From: an uncultured bacterium
Lineage (GTDB): Bacteria > Patescibacteriota > Minisyncoccia > Phycocordibacterales > UBA918
Reading direction: 5' to 3'
DNA: 19,486 nt
Assembly (NCBI GenBank): GCA_903839715.1
Contig: CAIMDH010000107.1
Span: 1 to 19,486, forward strand
The position numbers and the translations under genes are program-made. Numbering within the stretch: the stretch's first letter is position 1; each line of letters begins with the position of its first letter. Below, in pieces: positions 1-8,931 of the stretch. The notes under the pieces were generated by a model that did no database searches, was not told the DNA's origin, and saw nothing but the letters and a program-made list of their open reading frames with translations.

Positions 1-510
1 TGGCTGGCCAAATATATTCAAAAGAATAATGGGAATATTTTTAATGATACTAAAAGGATAGTCAGCACAACCTGCACCTGGGGTAATTAAAATATCAATT
101 CCTAAACCAGTAATAGTTTTCTTGATGTCGGGATTCATGCCACTAATAAAGTGAGGCGGTCTTGAATTAGTGTGAGAGTACTCAAAGGGTATCATTCTGA
201 CTCCGCCCTCAGCAAGATAGGTATACCTATCGATATACCCCTTCACTTCATCTAGTTTGTCGGGATACATGAAATACACTTCATAGGCGTCTTTGTTTAG
301 GTATTTTGCGAGGATCTGCAAAAACTTTTCTGTACCTGCATGACCAAGGCTGTTGATGTGGTAAAAAAGCACGCGAGTCTTTTTTGATTTGGCGGTGTGG
401 TCAGTAAGTCGGTAAAGGTGAGATAAAAGTACTACATACTGCTCACGAAGAAACCAATATATTTTGGAGTTGCTTTTAAGGTGATTGTGGAATTCTGTCA
501 GAGTGAACAT
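1..510 (-). CDS. Glycosyltransferase, GT4-like, N-terminal part (cut by window edge)
   Basis: Translating the minus strand from an ATG at 510 gives 170 open codons that run off the left edge, so the C-terminus is missing. Residues around 46-69 read VLFYHINSLGHAGTEKFL followed by a helix. This is the usual first strand and glycine-rich loop of GT-B glycosyltransferases of the GT4 type, whose N-terminal domain binds the acceptor. A further Rossmann-like strand, GIDILITPGAG, lies near residues 136-146. The donor-binding C-terminal half (E-x7-E region) lies outside, so the sugar cannot be guessed. The start is 1 nt after the stop of the preceding dehydratase gene (TAA, then one base, then ATG), so the two are probably translationally coupled. 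No Shine-Dalgarno is visible. The family call is from pattern recognition only. Confidence 0.7.
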   Translation of the reverse strand, partial: MFTLTEFHNHLKSNSKIYWFLREQYVVLLSHLYRLTDHTAKSKKTRVLFYHINSLGHAGTEKFLQILAKYLNKDAYEVYFMYPDKLDEVKGYIDRYTYLAEGGVRMIPFEYSHTNSRPPHFISGMNPDIKKTITGLGIDILITPGAGCADYPFSIIKNIPIILLNIFGQP

Positions 511-511
511 C

Positions 512-1618
512 TTAGCGGATATATTTATAGGCAACTTTCTCTAACTTTTCGTAATTATCTTTGTACCACGCGATAGTACGATCAACTCCTTCTTCAAAGT
601 TAACTTGAGGTTCAAATCCTAGTCCTTTTATTTTTGTAGCGTCTAGGTATTGATCAGGTATTTCAATAAAATTAGCTGGTTTAGGAATCGTGATTGGTTC
701 GATGTTGTGTATCTTTTTACGTAGGAGAGTAATTACGTCACTGACGCTCCGGATGTTGCTACAAGCACTTAAATCCTTTGTTTCTTCCTTAGTATAAGAA
801 CTCACATTAAAGGCTGGCCAACCGTAGGTATCCGTCCCGGTATGAGGCATGTTTTTGTTTTCTTTGCCGTAATAGTCCTCGATCTTTTCCGCTAAAAGTA
901 GATATGCGTTTACCACATCATCTATATAGAGATATTCACGAAGAACTTTCTCGTTACCTAGATTGATTACTGGGGTGTGTCCGGCAAGTAGACGCATGAT
1001 AGTGCGGGGCATGAGGCGAGTGAAATTCAAATCGCCTGGTCCGTAGATATTGCAGCATCGTGTAATTACTACCGGCAGCTTAAATTGAAATGCATATGTT
1101 TGCGAAATCATGTCAGCACATACTTTAGATGCACTATAGACATCTAGTCCACGCAAGGTGTATGTCTCTTTATATGGAAGTGCTTCAGCGGTATCCGAAG
1201 CATGATCACCATAAGCTTTATCAGTGGAAGCAATAACCACTCTCTGGATTTTGTTGATACGGGCTACTTCCAACAAATTTAGAGTGGTTGTAACATTGTT
1301 CTCGATTGTAGACATCGGAGAGTTTGCTGCTTCACTCACAATAGCTGTTGCAGCGAGATGGAAGATAGTATCAATCTGGTGTCGGTCACATACTCGGCGT
1401 ATTTCTTGATATTCAAGCAAATTACAAACCTCAATATCAGGTCGAGGGAAGTCTTTCTCTTCACCATTGAGGAGGGCGAGGGTAGTCATCGGGCGATTGT
1501 GTCGTACAGTAGCAATAACGACCGCGCCATCAGTCAATAATTTCTTAATGAGTTGAGCACCAACAAATCCGTCAGCCCCGGTTACTAATACTCTTTTACC
1601 AAACCAAAAATTTTTCAT
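512..1618 (-). CDS. SDR-family NAD-dependent sugar-nucleotide epimerase/dehydratase, CDP-glucose 4,6-dehydratase-like
   Basis: A 368-residue extended short-chain dehydrogenase. It has the NAD-binding loop GADGFVG (14-20), the STDKAYG strand (131-137) with the active-site Ser/Thr, and the YSASK motif (161-165) with catalytic Tyr and Lys. The opening NFWFGKRVLVTG and the STDK.YG motif resemble CDP-glucose 4,6-dehydratases (RfbG type), which make CDP-4-keto-6-deoxyglucose. No glucose-1-phosphate cytidylyltransferase is recognisable nearby, so a UDP- or GDP-sugar substrate is equally possible and I give no symbol. Residues about 248-290 form an extra segment (KENKNMPHTGTDTYGW onward) before the usual FNV strand. 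The gene lies 7 nt downstream of the FkbM methyltransferase and 1 nt before a GT4-like gene, in the same operon. The protein is cytoplasmic. Confidence 0.85.
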   Translation of the reverse strand: MKNFWFGKRVLVTGADGFVGAQLIKKLLTDGAVVIATVRHNRPMTTLALLNGEEKDFPRPDIEVCNLLEYQEIRRVCDRHQIDTIFHLAATAIVSEAANSPMSTIENNVTTTLNLLEVARINKIQRVVIASTDKAYGDHASDTAEALPYKETYTLRGLDVYSASKVCADMISQTYAFQFKLPVVITRCCNIYGPGDLNFTRLMPRTIMRLLAGHTPVINLGNEKVLREYLYIDDVVNAYLLLAEKIEDYYGKENKNMPHTGTDTYGWPAFNVSSYTKEETKDLSACSNIRSVSDVITLLRKKIHNIEPITIPKPANFIEIPDQYLDATKIKGLGFEPQVNFEEGVDRTIAWYKDNYEKLEKVAYKYIR

Positions 1619-1625
1619 ATGTTAT

Positions 1626-2519
1626 TTAAAGACTTTTTGTAATTGTGTCGTGTAGTGGATTTTGTGTATTTAGAAATAGATACATGTATGCTCCGGTATC
1701 AGAAGATGCGGTGGATACTTGTTCTATCGTCTCTCTAACAATGTAGGCATTGTATCCTAGGCCTGCCAGCAAATCAAAAACCTGTGTTGCAGTACTACTT
1801 ACAAACGTACCGTGAGCTGTATTAAGGGTGCGTGCTACCTCAATAAAGAGTACTGGTAGAGCGCTAGTTAGGGATTTTAGGCTGCCTTGAAGAACTTCTA
1901 GTTCAAATCCCTCTACGTCAATTTTTATGAAGTGAGGTGAGGGTAGGCTCTCTTTTTCTATAATCGTATCTAGTGCAGCGACGGGAATTTGGCGGGTAGG
2001 ATTTTGGGATTCTTTTCCTAAAAATCCAGGCACCAAACTAGAGCCAGAACCAGCTATCTGAATAGTGGCAAGCGACTCTGTAATACCGAGTGCAGTCTCA
2101 AAAACCTGTACCGAATCTTGGAGGTGGTTTAGGGATACGGTCTCACGTATAAATGCAGTATGTTCGTGTAGTGGTTCAAAAGAAAATGTTTTGGTTTTTC
2201 CATTTCCTAAATACGCCGCCAAGATACCGTAGTATCCAGAATTCGCACCAATATCGTAAAAATCGATTTGCTTTTCAGTTAAAGAAAGTTTTTTAAGAAG
2301 ATCAACCACTAAATCAGTTTCGTTTTTTTCAACTAAGCCGTTACGAAATATACCGTATGCTATGTCACTAGAATCAAATACATTACCGGTATACCAGAAC
2401 CCTAGATCTGACTTAGTGGCAGTGATTCTTCCGCTTGAATTTTTGGGTATTAAAATCATCTCCCAACCAAAAGACTGAGCAGACTTTGTAAAAATATTTC
2501 GTAGTAATTTCTTAAGCAT
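1626..2519 (-). CDS. FkbM family SAM-dependent methyltransferase
   Basis: A 297-residue protein with the FkbM layout: SAM-binding motif I DIGANSGYYG (89-98), the acidic strand end SFEP (113-116), and the family signature KIDVEGFE (199-206) followed by EVLQG. FkbM-type enzymes O-methylate hydroxyls, often on sugars in polysaccharide clusters, so a glycan O-methylation role is inferred. The first 80 residues lack a known domain and carry no signal peptide. The start overlaps the end of the upstream glycosyltransferase by 8 nt (2512-2519), which points to translational coupling. The acceptor sugar is unknown. Together with the TylF-like gene this gives two candidate methylation steps in the cluster. 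Confidence 0.9.
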   Translation of the reverse strand: MLKKLLRNIFTKSAQSFGWEMILIPKNSSGRITATKSDLGFWYTGNVFDSSDIAYGIFRNGLVEKNETDLVVDLLKKLSLTEKQIDFYDIGANSGYYGILAAYLGNGKTKTFSFEPLHEHTAFIRETVSLNHLQDSVQVFETALGITESLATIQIAGSGSSLVPGFLGKESQNPTRQIPVAALDTIIEKESLPSPHFIKIDVEGFELEVLQGSLKSLTSALPVLFIEVARTLNTAHGTFVSSTATQVFDLLAGLGYNAYIVRETIEQVSTASSDTGAYMYLFLNTQNPLHDTITKSL

Positions 2520-3453
2520 GAAGAATTTTATTTTTAATTTTGTTCAAGTATATCAGCCATTTGGGAAACATTGCTACTTTCGGCTCTCGGCCGGTTTTTT
2601 TAAGGAATAATTGGTGTAAGTCTTTGATATGCCATATTTGCAGTGGTTCAAAAAATTCAATGCTGTAGGTTTGAAATAGTTTTTGTATGTCAACTACATA
2701 CCAATTAACGTCATTGGTTTCAGTGTCTGGGAGAGTGATTGTGTGTACCCATAATTCTGGTAGTACTTTGGTGGATAAGCTAGTACTATCTAAAGTGATG
2801 CTATAGGTGTTGTTTATTCTTCTGGCACTACGAGTTCCTTCAATGAGTTCATGACAGCGGTATCTGGCTTGTTTGTACTCAGTAACGTCCCATCTGGCAA
2901 ATTGCCAATGCAGAACTACTCCTTTTTCTTCTGCTAATACAAGCGGAGTATCATGTTGCCCCTCCGTTCTTGCTTCAGATAAAAACTGATTTGAGAAAGA
3001 GGCGTCCGGTGTGTCACAGACGACAAAGTCTTTCCAGATGTAGCCGAATGGAGATTTTTTGTCATCTAGGTAGTGAGTAGTATCTTTCCAGGCGTTTACC
3101 CAACGCATGGTTAGTTTTTGTCCAGGAGTCAGGAGTGCAATGGTGTCTCTGGCATGAGAAATAAAATCTGCAGAAAAAGTTTCATCAGCATCAAGCCATA
3201 TGAAGTGTGTACCGCCGGCTTTTCGCCCTGCATCAAGGAGTGTTTGGCGTCGAGCGCTCATGTCGACTACCTTCTCTGCATTACTAGCAAAGTCGAGTAC
3301 AGTCACTCCAGATTCCCGCAGTAGTTGTGGCCCTGCATCGGTAGAAGAGTCGTTGAGAGCAATTATTTCATCTGCTACTTTTGTAACAGTAGACAGGTAT
3401 GAGGGGAGTGACCAAGCTTCGTTCTTGAACGGTAGAAGGGCAATTATTTTCAT
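2512..3453 (-). CDS. Glycosyltransferase family 2 (GT-A fold)
   Basis: A 313-residue protein opening with MKIIALLPFKNEA, the typical GT2 first strand for repeated or careful sugar transfer. It has NDSSTD (34-39) at the nucleotide-binding loop and the metal-binding DAD at 88-90 within WLDADETF. The C-terminal half (after about residue 200) is unassigned, and no membrane segments are obvious. The start overlaps the stop of the upstream gene in a 4-nt ATGA (3450-3453), and its own end overlaps the FkbM gene by 8 nt, so three genes are tightly coupled. It probably adds one sugar to the lipid-linked repeat in the cytoplasm. Donor and acceptor are not deducible. Confidence 0.88.
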   Translation of the reverse strand: MKIIALLPFKNEAWSLPSYLSTVTKVADEIIALNDSSTDAGPQLLRESGVTVLDFASNAEKVVDMSARRQTLLDAGRKAGGTHFIWLDADETFSADFISHARDTIALLTPGQKLTMRWVNAWKDTTHYLDDKKSPFGYIWKDFVVCDTPDASFSNQFLSEARTEGQHDTPLVLAEEKGVVLHWQFARWDVTEYKQARYRCHELIEGTRSARRINNTYSITLDSTSLSTKVLPELWVHTITLPDTETNDVNWYVVDIQKLFQTYSIEFFEPLQIWHIKDLHQLFLKKTGREPKVAMFPKWLIYLNKIKNKILHA

Positions 3454-4199
3454 ATTGAGACAGATTTTTTTGAGACAGTATACCGGTCATAGACATCCTG
3501 CTGCTCGGTCGTGTGCTTTGAGGCCCTGCTTCCGCTTAAGGTTTTGCCGTTGTTTTTAAATATACCTGAGACAACCTCAGATTTTAAAAAGCAGACATCG
3601 TGTACAGCAGCTCGTGCTTGCCACTCATAGTCACCAACAATGGTATATTTTTCATCAAATCCGCCAATATTTTGGTGTGCTTTTTTGGTAAATAAAAAGA
3701 AAGGACCGATATGCATTGAGTGAATGAATTCTTGTTGTTCGAATGCGGGAGGTTGTACAACTATCCTCTTAACTAAAAAGTCGCAGTCAAACAAATTAAT
3801 ATAGCGCTTGTAAATAAAAGGGAAGTAGACAACTATTCCTTTCGCTGTCTTATCCGGATTCTTTTGTATCAAATCGAGCCCGTCTTTGATGGCTGCAGCA
3901 GTACGAATATCGTCAACATTCCACGAAGTACACACCTCAGCGTTTGCAACTGATACGCCACGATTCCAAGAAGCGTATATCGGTTCGCGAGGTACTGTGT
4001 GTAAATGAAACCAGGGGTACGGTGTGAGTGTGTTTAGTAGTCGTAATTCTGTATCGGTGGGGTCATTGGCGATAGCGTTAATCTCAAAATCAAGCCCAAT
4101 TTCCTGTGCCTCCTTGGCAAAGGCAAGAACATGTTTGCTCCATGAAAGAAGAAATTTTTCGGTCCGATACATTGAGCTTGTGATTGAGATGGACGTCAT
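3450..4199 (-). CDS. Glycosyltransferase, GT-A fold, GT2-like
   Basis: A 249-residue protein. The segment YASWNRGVSVANAEV (75-89) followed by NVDD (94-97) matches the donor-binding and DxD-like region of GT2-type enzymes. GGFDEKY (179-185) and GDYEW (189-193) match the later acceptor/catalytic-base region of the same superfamily. The usual N-terminal PxYN motif is weak here (TSSMYRTEKFL), so this belongs to a divergent branch. It ends in the ATGA overlap with the next glycosyltransferase gene and begins 3 nt after the stop of the upstream one. Function as a glycan-assembly glycosyltransferase is inferred from these motifs and the neighbours; the sugar is unknown. Confidence 0.78.
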   Translation of the reverse strand: MTSISITSSMYRTEKFLLSWSKHVLAFAKEAQEIGLDFEINAIANDPTDTELRLLNTLTPYPWFHLHTVPREPIYASWNRGVSVANAEVCTSWNVDDIRTAAAIKDGLDLIQKNPDKTAKGIVVYFPFIYKRYINLFDCDFLVKRIVVQPPAFEQQEFIHSMHIGPFFLFTKKAHQNIGGFDEKYTIVGDYEWQARAAVHDVCFLKSEVVSGIFKNNGKTLSGSRASKHTTEQQDVYDRYTVSKKSVSI

Positions 4200-4202
4200 A
4201 TA

Positions 4203-5090
4203 TTAGATTTTAATTTTGCGTAAGAATCTGGCTCCAGCACGACCTACCGTATAGTAAATTTTTTGGATTTTTGTTCTTAGTAATGGAGTGACATAGGAAG
4301 ATGTATTGCAAGCATCTTCATGTGTATCTAGAACAGAAAATTCATAGAACATGGGTGTTTCCATTCCCGGTATTGGTGTGAATGTATCGTGAGTACCATT
4401 AAATACACAGCTGTGAGTAAAGTTTGAAACAGCCGGTGAGTTCAGGGGTGTTATCCATTTCGTGTCAAAAAATTCACGATTGATGTTGGCGTATCTTGTG
4501 CCTTGTACTAAAGGAGATATTTCTATCCATCCTGGATTTTCTTGTGCTGCTACAAAATTTCTTAAGCCGGCACAATCAACATTTTTCATTTCAATGTTTT
4601 GCATGGCCATGCGGTACGTATAATCACCATCCTCTTGCCCAATGCCAGGGAGTCGTTCTTCAAACCAGCCGATTTTTTTGATAATTTTTTTGGAAATAAC
4701 AAAGTGGCTCCAGCTTCGATTTAGAGTGAATAATTCATTATTTTGTATATGCGCTTCTAGCTCAGTTCTGAATAACTCACTCACTTCTGTGTCGTCATTG
4801 AGGATGAGTACCTTTTGTGTTGGTGAAAGAATAACTACTTGATTCCAGCATTTTGAAAGCGATTGGTTGGAGTCGTAAGTTAGGTAGCGGACATTCTTAA
4901 AAGAACGTAGAAATAATACAGCGTTACGCAAGTATTTTATTTGGAGGGTTTTGTCTGGGTGTCCATTAAGTACGCAGATAATTTCTTTGTCAGGAAAAAT
5001 CTGGGCCAGCCGTTTGATGAGCGGTTTAAAATAAGTTTCAAATCTTGCGTGGTAGGTAACTACACCAATACTGTATTGTTTTTCATCCAT
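4203..5090 (-). CDS. Glycosyltransferase-like protein, divergent GT-A fold
   Basis: A 295-residue protein. It starts with a strand (SIGVVTYHARFE) like the GT2 nucleotide-binding strand, has LNDDTEV (97-103) in the position of the metal-binding acidic motif, and GWFEERLPGIGQEDGDY (141-157) matching the conserved loop where GT2-like enzymes carry their ED catalytic residues. The C-terminal 100 residues have no recognised motif. The gene lies 5 nt from the flippase gene upstream and 3 nt from another glycosyltransferase downstream. A single-sugar transfer in repeat-unit assembly is inferred. The identification is weaker than for the canonical GT2 genes because the N-terminal motif is degenerate. 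Confidence 0.7.
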   Translation of the reverse strand: MDEKQYSIGVVTYHARFETYFKPLIKRLAQIFPDKEIICVLNGHPDKTLQIKYLRNAVLFLRSFKNVRYLTYDSNQSLSKCWNQVVILSPTQKVLILNDDTEVSELFRTELEAHIQNNELFTLNRSWSHFVISKKIIKKIGWFEERLPGIGQEDGDYTYRMAMQNIEMKNVDCAGLRNFVAAQENPGWIEISPLVQGTRYANINREFFDTKWITPLNSPAVSNFTHSCVFNGTHDTFTPIPGMETPMFYEFSVLDTHEDACNTSSYVTPLLRTKIQKIYYTVGRAGARFLRKIKI

Positions 5091-5095
5091 ATTTC

Positions 5096-6397
5096 TTATT
5101 TAAGTCTCAGTATTAGTATAATCGGTACCACTAAAATAGCATAAGAAATTAACGTCGCAAAAGCTGCTCCCGTTATTCCAAAGGATGGTATCAGAAGCAT
5201 GTTTAATAGTACATTTAAAATCATGGTGCCAAGGGAACTAAGAAAAATTATCTTTCGCTTATTTTCAGCTAAAAGAAAATATTGAAACACAATGCTGACT
5301 GAAACAAAAACCCCAGACCAAATGTATATTAGTAAAACATTGGCACTTTCAGAAAAAGCTGGTCCATAAATTGCTAACATCAATGGACGGGCAATTAGTG
5401 AAGTAAGACCAGCAATTATAGTTGCTAGTACAACCAAAAAACCAGTCAAAGTTAAAAGACGTTTTTTATACTCAAAGATGGTGGTTTTTTTGCCATTTAA
5501 TATGGCAGGGAAAAGAGATGAAGCGATGATTCCAGGGACGAATAACCACACTTCAGCAATCCTCACGGCGGCGTCATAGATACCGACAGCTCTGCTATCA
5601 ATTAAGTGCTTAAGCATTACTTGATCGATGCGAGCATAGATTGATGTAAAAAGAGCGATAAAAATAAACGGCCAAGAATCCCTGAGAATAGCTAGGGCAG
5701 TTTTGTGATCGTAACGCCATTTAAATAGCGAACCGTAATATTTAACGCGAATATAGGCGAAAAGAAGGGCATATAAAATTGACTCTAAGAGTAAAATTAC
5801 ACCGATATATAAAATACCTTGATCGGAAAAGATGACCCAGAGTTTTAGGATGTTAAGTATAAAGATGACGCAAAGTGAAACTAAAGAAGGATACTTTTGT
5901 TTTACGTCGGCTTGGAATTCATAGATAACAACATTTAAGGCGTTAAAAATTAAAGTTCCGGCTAGGATAATAATGATGAAGCGCGAGACGTCATCTACTG
6001 AAAATAAAAAAGCGCTAAGAATTGTAATGGTGCTGGCTACAAAACCGGCTATTAATTTCAATATAAAGGCTGACCCCAAATACAAGTTCCTTTTTTCTGG
6101 ATACATGATCAGTTCTCGATATAAGACGCTATCAATCCCGAGCGAACTAATGACTGAAAATATACCCACAAAACTCACTGCATAACTAAGATTGCCGTAG
6201 TGTTCAGGTCCTAGGTAACGAACTAGGTAAATAGTGACAGCAAAAGAAATTAAGACACTTAAGACTTTTGCTACAAGCGCCCAGGCTGTATTAGCGGCGT
6301 ACTTTTTAATCCCTGCACCGTTCCAGTTTTCTATTAGACGTGCATACGCCCATTTAGGAAAAATGACGTAAAGTGTTCGGTGTAATAGATTTTTCAT
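5096..6397 (-). CDS. Wzx-type oligosaccharide flippase (polysaccharide transporter, MATE/MOP superfamily)
   Basis: A 433-residue, strongly hydrophobic polytopic protein with roughly 12 predicted membrane spans. The N-terminal region shows the family pattern: a helix KKYAANTAWALVAKVLSVLISF (31-52), then the signature RYLGPEHYG (60-68) typical of PST/Wzx flippases (RyLGPexfG). The family moves undecaprenyl-diphosphate-linked oligosaccharide repeats across the inner membrane. Length is normal for Wzx. Its presence argues for a Wzx/Wzy-type route rather than an ABC exporter. It lies 38 nt after the GT-C-like membrane gene and 5 nt before a glycosyltransferase gene. No Shine-Dalgarno is visible before the ATG. 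Wzx sequences diverge greatly, so the cargo cannot be inferred from sequence. Confidence 0.88.
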   Translation of the reverse strand: MKNLLHRTLYVIFPKWAYARLIENWNGAGIKKYAANTAWALVAKVLSVLISFAVTIYLVRYLGPEHYGNLSYAVSFVGIFSVISSLGIDSVLYRELIMYPEKRNLYLGSAFILKLIAGFVASTITILSAFLFSVDDVSRFIIIILAGTLIFNALNVVIYEFQADVKQKYPSLVSLCVIFILNILKLWVIFSDQGILYIGVILLLESILYALLFAYIRVKYYGSLFKWRYDHKTALAILRDSWPFIFIALFTSIYARIDQVMLKHLIDSRAVGIYDAAVRIAEVWLFVPGIIASSLFPAILNGKKTTIFEYKKRLLTLTGFLVVLATIIAGLTSLIARPLMLAIYGPAFSESANVLLIYIWSGVFVSVSIVFQYFLLAENKRKIIFLSSLGTMILNVLLNMLLIPSFGITGAAFATLISYAILVVPIILILRLK

Positions 6398-6435
6398 GTT
6401 TACGAGGAAATGACTGTGGAAAAATAAGTATTGCC

Positions 6436-8178
6436 TTAATTATTTTCCCACACGAATTCAGCCTGACAATAATTGTTTGGACTGTTGAACACAAAGTTGT
6501 TAGGATCAAACGCGATAAATTTTTGATTGGTGGTGTACTGCTTTATATTATTGAGAACAATATTTATTCCTTCAGCTTTGGCATCTCGAAGTAAGTCTTC
6601 AGTACAACTAAGTTGACTTACATATAGATATCTAACATTTGGTTCTATTTGCTCTTTCAATAAAACATTTCCTTTTTTAATAAATCCACTATTTGAATCC
6701 TCAAATCTGTATCGTAAAGGATAGGTTTCTCCATAGACTAGTACCGGATCAATATAGGAAGGAACTTCAGCTTTAAGTGTTTGATCATAAGTCACTTCTT
6801 GGCTGGCTATGACAGAATAAAAACCAGCAGAAATTAGCAATATATTAAAAGATAGCAAGGCTATCTTTGGGAGTCTTTTATACAAAACATCAATGGCAAA
6901 CGATATTACTATAAATAATATTGGTGTTAAGAAAAGTATGTGACGCGACGGTATGAAACTAAGAACATTAAATGCGACAGATACTACATAAAGTGCCAGT
7001 AAAGACGTTATGAAATACCAAATAAGTTTTTTGTCTGAACCTCTAATTCTTTTGTATCCCAGATAAAAACCAGTTACGAGCAAACTAAAGAATATTACAA
7101 ATTCAGTCAAAGCTAGTCGCGCAAAGTCTCCGTAGAGATAAAAAAAGTTTAATACTCCGTAATAGAAAAATTCAAAAAACTCACTTAATGATTCTGCCGA
7201 ACCTCGAAAACCTTGACTCGGGGGCAGTATTAGAAGTAAGCAAACTAGGGAAGATATAAGGAACCATTTCTGACTTTTTATAATATTTTTTAGGTATGCG
7301 AAAGTAAAGATACTGATACCACTATTTCTATCGATAATCACCAGTGAGGTGATGGTGGCAAACCAAAGATAGGGAACTAGATAACTAAAAAGAAGAAGCC
7401 ATGATGAGACAACTGATACTCTGCGTAAAATATTGTCTTTTTCTTTCTGGTAGTAATAGAGTAATAATCCAACAAATATTGTCGGGACAAATATATTCCA
7501 CGTCACGCTTCCCATGTGATGAGCGTAGGAATACAAGGTATAAGAAAAAAGCATAAGTGAGCCGACTGTTAGGGCTGTAAATATACTTCTGCTTAAGAAT
7601 CTGACAATGAAGAACATGGCTAGGACACCTAAATGAAATACCAGAAGATGAAAAGTGCCAGCTATTTTCATGAAATTCTCATAAGAGCCATGAATATCCA
7701 TGAACCCGTAAAAGAATGCTGGACCAGGTGAATAGGTTGAGGAGAGAGGTTGTACTATGCTCATCAATAATGGAGTGGGGAACAAATAGGCTATTTTGTT
7801 TAATACCATTATTTCTGCCGCTCTTATGTAAAAAAAGATTGATTTACCTTCATAGATTTCTGATATGATCATCTCTTTATTTTTTTCGTTATATTTTGCA
7901 CCAAGTACTGCCCTTAAATTTTTGTCTACAATTTCTTGATTGAAAAAATCTTCAGTCTCTTCTCTGGTTTCAAAAATCTTAAAACCGTCACTGATGTAAG
8001 ACATGTTAATAAAATTCATCGCACTAGTTGGGAAATTATTCAATACATAATATACGCCAGAAGAATCTAGCTCCTGAAAATGAGACTTTCTAAAATTAAC
8101 GTGAAGTAAAAAACTAACAAAAACGATAATTATAAAAGAAGTAGAGATGGCTTTTTTTGAAAAAAATTTGTCAAACAT
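6436..8178 (-). CDS. Large polytopic membrane protein, probable GT-C glycosyltransferase (PMT/ArnT-like)
   Basis: A 580-residue protein with an N-terminal anchor (about 11-27), a long non-membrane loop (about 30-130) and many later hydrophobic spans, and a soluble C-terminal tail after about 470. In the first loop an acidic residue sits at ELDSS (36-40). Residues 146-160 read SSTYSPGPAFFYGFM, which resembles the SPxPxYY patch of GT39/PMT_2-type enzymes, and SVTWNIFVP (224-232) resembles their W-N-P region. GT-C enzymes transfer sugars from polyprenyl-phosphate donors on the outer face of the membrane. The preceding gene is a DPM1-like polyprenyl-phosphate glycosyltransferase 12 nt away, which fits a donor-user pair. 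A Wzy-like polymerase is an alternative and cannot be excluded. Confidence 0.6.
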   Translation of the reverse strand: MFDKFFSKKAISTSFIIIVFVSFLLHVNFRKSHFQELDSSGVYYVLNNFPTSAMNFINMSYISDGFKIFETREETEDFFNQEIVDKNLRAVLGAKYNEKNKEMIISEIYEGKSIFFYIRAAEIMVLNKIAYLFPTPLLMSIVQPLSSTYSPGPAFFYGFMDIHGSYENFMKIAGTFHLLVFHLGVLAMFFIVRFLSRSIFTALTVGSLMLFSYTLYSYAHHMGSVTWNIFVPTIFVGLLLYYYQKEKDNILRRVSVVSSWLLLFSYLVPYLWFATITSLVIIDRNSGISIFTFAYLKNIIKSQKWFLISSLVCLLLILPPSQGFRGSAESLSEFFEFFYYGVLNFFYLYGDFARLALTEFVIFFSLLVTGFYLGYKRIRGSDKKLIWYFITSLLALYVVSVAFNVLSFIPSRHILFLTPILFIVISFAIDVLYKRLPKIALLSFNILLISAGFYSVIASQEVTYDQTLKAEVPSYIDPVLVYGETYPLRYRFEDSNSGFIKKGNVLLKEQIEPNVRYLYVSQLSCTEDLLRDAKAEGINIVLNNIKQYTTNQKFIAFDPNNFVFNSPNNYCQAEFVWENN

Positions 8179-8190
8179 AAAATGATACAG

Positions 8191-8901
8191 CTATTTTGAA
8201 CGGAGGCGTTTTTTTAATACAACACTGAACGAAATCGTCCTTTTAATAAATTTCCATTTTGCAGAAAAACTAGTATTCCACTTTGATTCACCGTGTAGTC
8301 TTTTTAGAAATGGCACCTGGTAGCGAACGATTTCGATATTTTGTTTCTTTGCCGTGTATAGGGCATATAAATCAAGGGCAAAGTCGTGTGGTGGATTTGT
8401 CCATTTTTGAAAAAAACTTCGATGGAACACATTCGGTTGAGCATTCACATCATATAACACTTCTCCCATGTAAATAGTTTCAAATACGCTCATTCCCCAG
8501 GTAAAGAAAAGGTCAAAAAGTGGACGTCCGTAACGACGCCCTTTCACAAAAACGCTGACCGGGTCACCTTTTGCTTCAATGATACGGAGTGCAGACAAAA
8601 CATCTTCAGGAGGTGTTTGCAGATCGCCGTGTGTCCAGCCTATAAATTCACCCTTTGCCACCTTAAGACCTTCGATGATACCAAAACCATAGCCTTGGTT
8701 AACAGGAACTGTGACAACTCGAAGAAAATGTATGTATTGAGGCGAGAGCTGTTCGAGAAGTAGTTTGGTTGTATCTGTAGAGCCATTGTCTACTAATATA
8801 ATTTCTATATCGTTTCGCACAATCACTCGTGCGTACGCCGCCAAAAGTTCTGGTATATTTTCAACTTCGTTATAGCAGGGAACTACTATCGATAATTTCA
8901 T
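8191..8901 (-). CDS. Glycosyltransferase family 2, DPM1/GtrB-like
   Basis: A 236-residue GT2 enzyme with PCYNEVENI (8-16), DNGSTD (38-43) and NQGYGFGI (68-75), all typical of dolichol/polyprenyl-phosphate sugar synthases. The usual DADLQ motif reads THGDLQTPPED (90-100): the first Asp is replaced by His-Gly while D93 and the LQ.PPE context are kept. Members of this family load a sugar on undecaprenyl phosphate for GT-C enzymes. Full-length GtrB proteins have two C-terminal membrane spans; this one lacks them, so it would be soluble or peripheral, as in short DPM1 forms. It sits between a TylF-like gene and a GT-C-like gene, and a GtrA homologue is two genes upstream. The sugar is unknown. Confidence 0.87.
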   Translation of the reverse strand: MKLSIVVPCYNEVENIPELLAAYARVIVRNDIEIILVDNGSTDTTKLLLEQLSPQYIHFLRVVTVPVNQGYGFGIIEGLKVAKGEFIGWTHGDLQTPPEDVLSALRIIEAKGDPVSVFVKGRRYGRPLFDLFFTWGMSVFETIYMGEVLYDVNAQPNVFHRSFFQKWTNPPHDFALDLYALYTAKKQNIEIVRYQVPFLKRLHGESKWNTSFSAKWKFIKRTISFSVVLKKRLRSK

Positions 8902-8931
8902 ACATGTGTAGCCAGGGTAGTAGAGTACTTT

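Noticed and set aside
3450..3453. Alternative genetic code with TGA as glycine or tryptophan
   Set aside because: The gene at 3450-4199 ends at TGA inside an ATGA junction with the next start, and tryptophans elsewhere are encoded by TGG, so code 11 fits.
3200..3559. 119-codon plus-strand open frame across two glycosyltransferase genes
   Set aside because: It lies opposite two overlapping coding regions with clear motifs and looks like low-complexity shadow translation.
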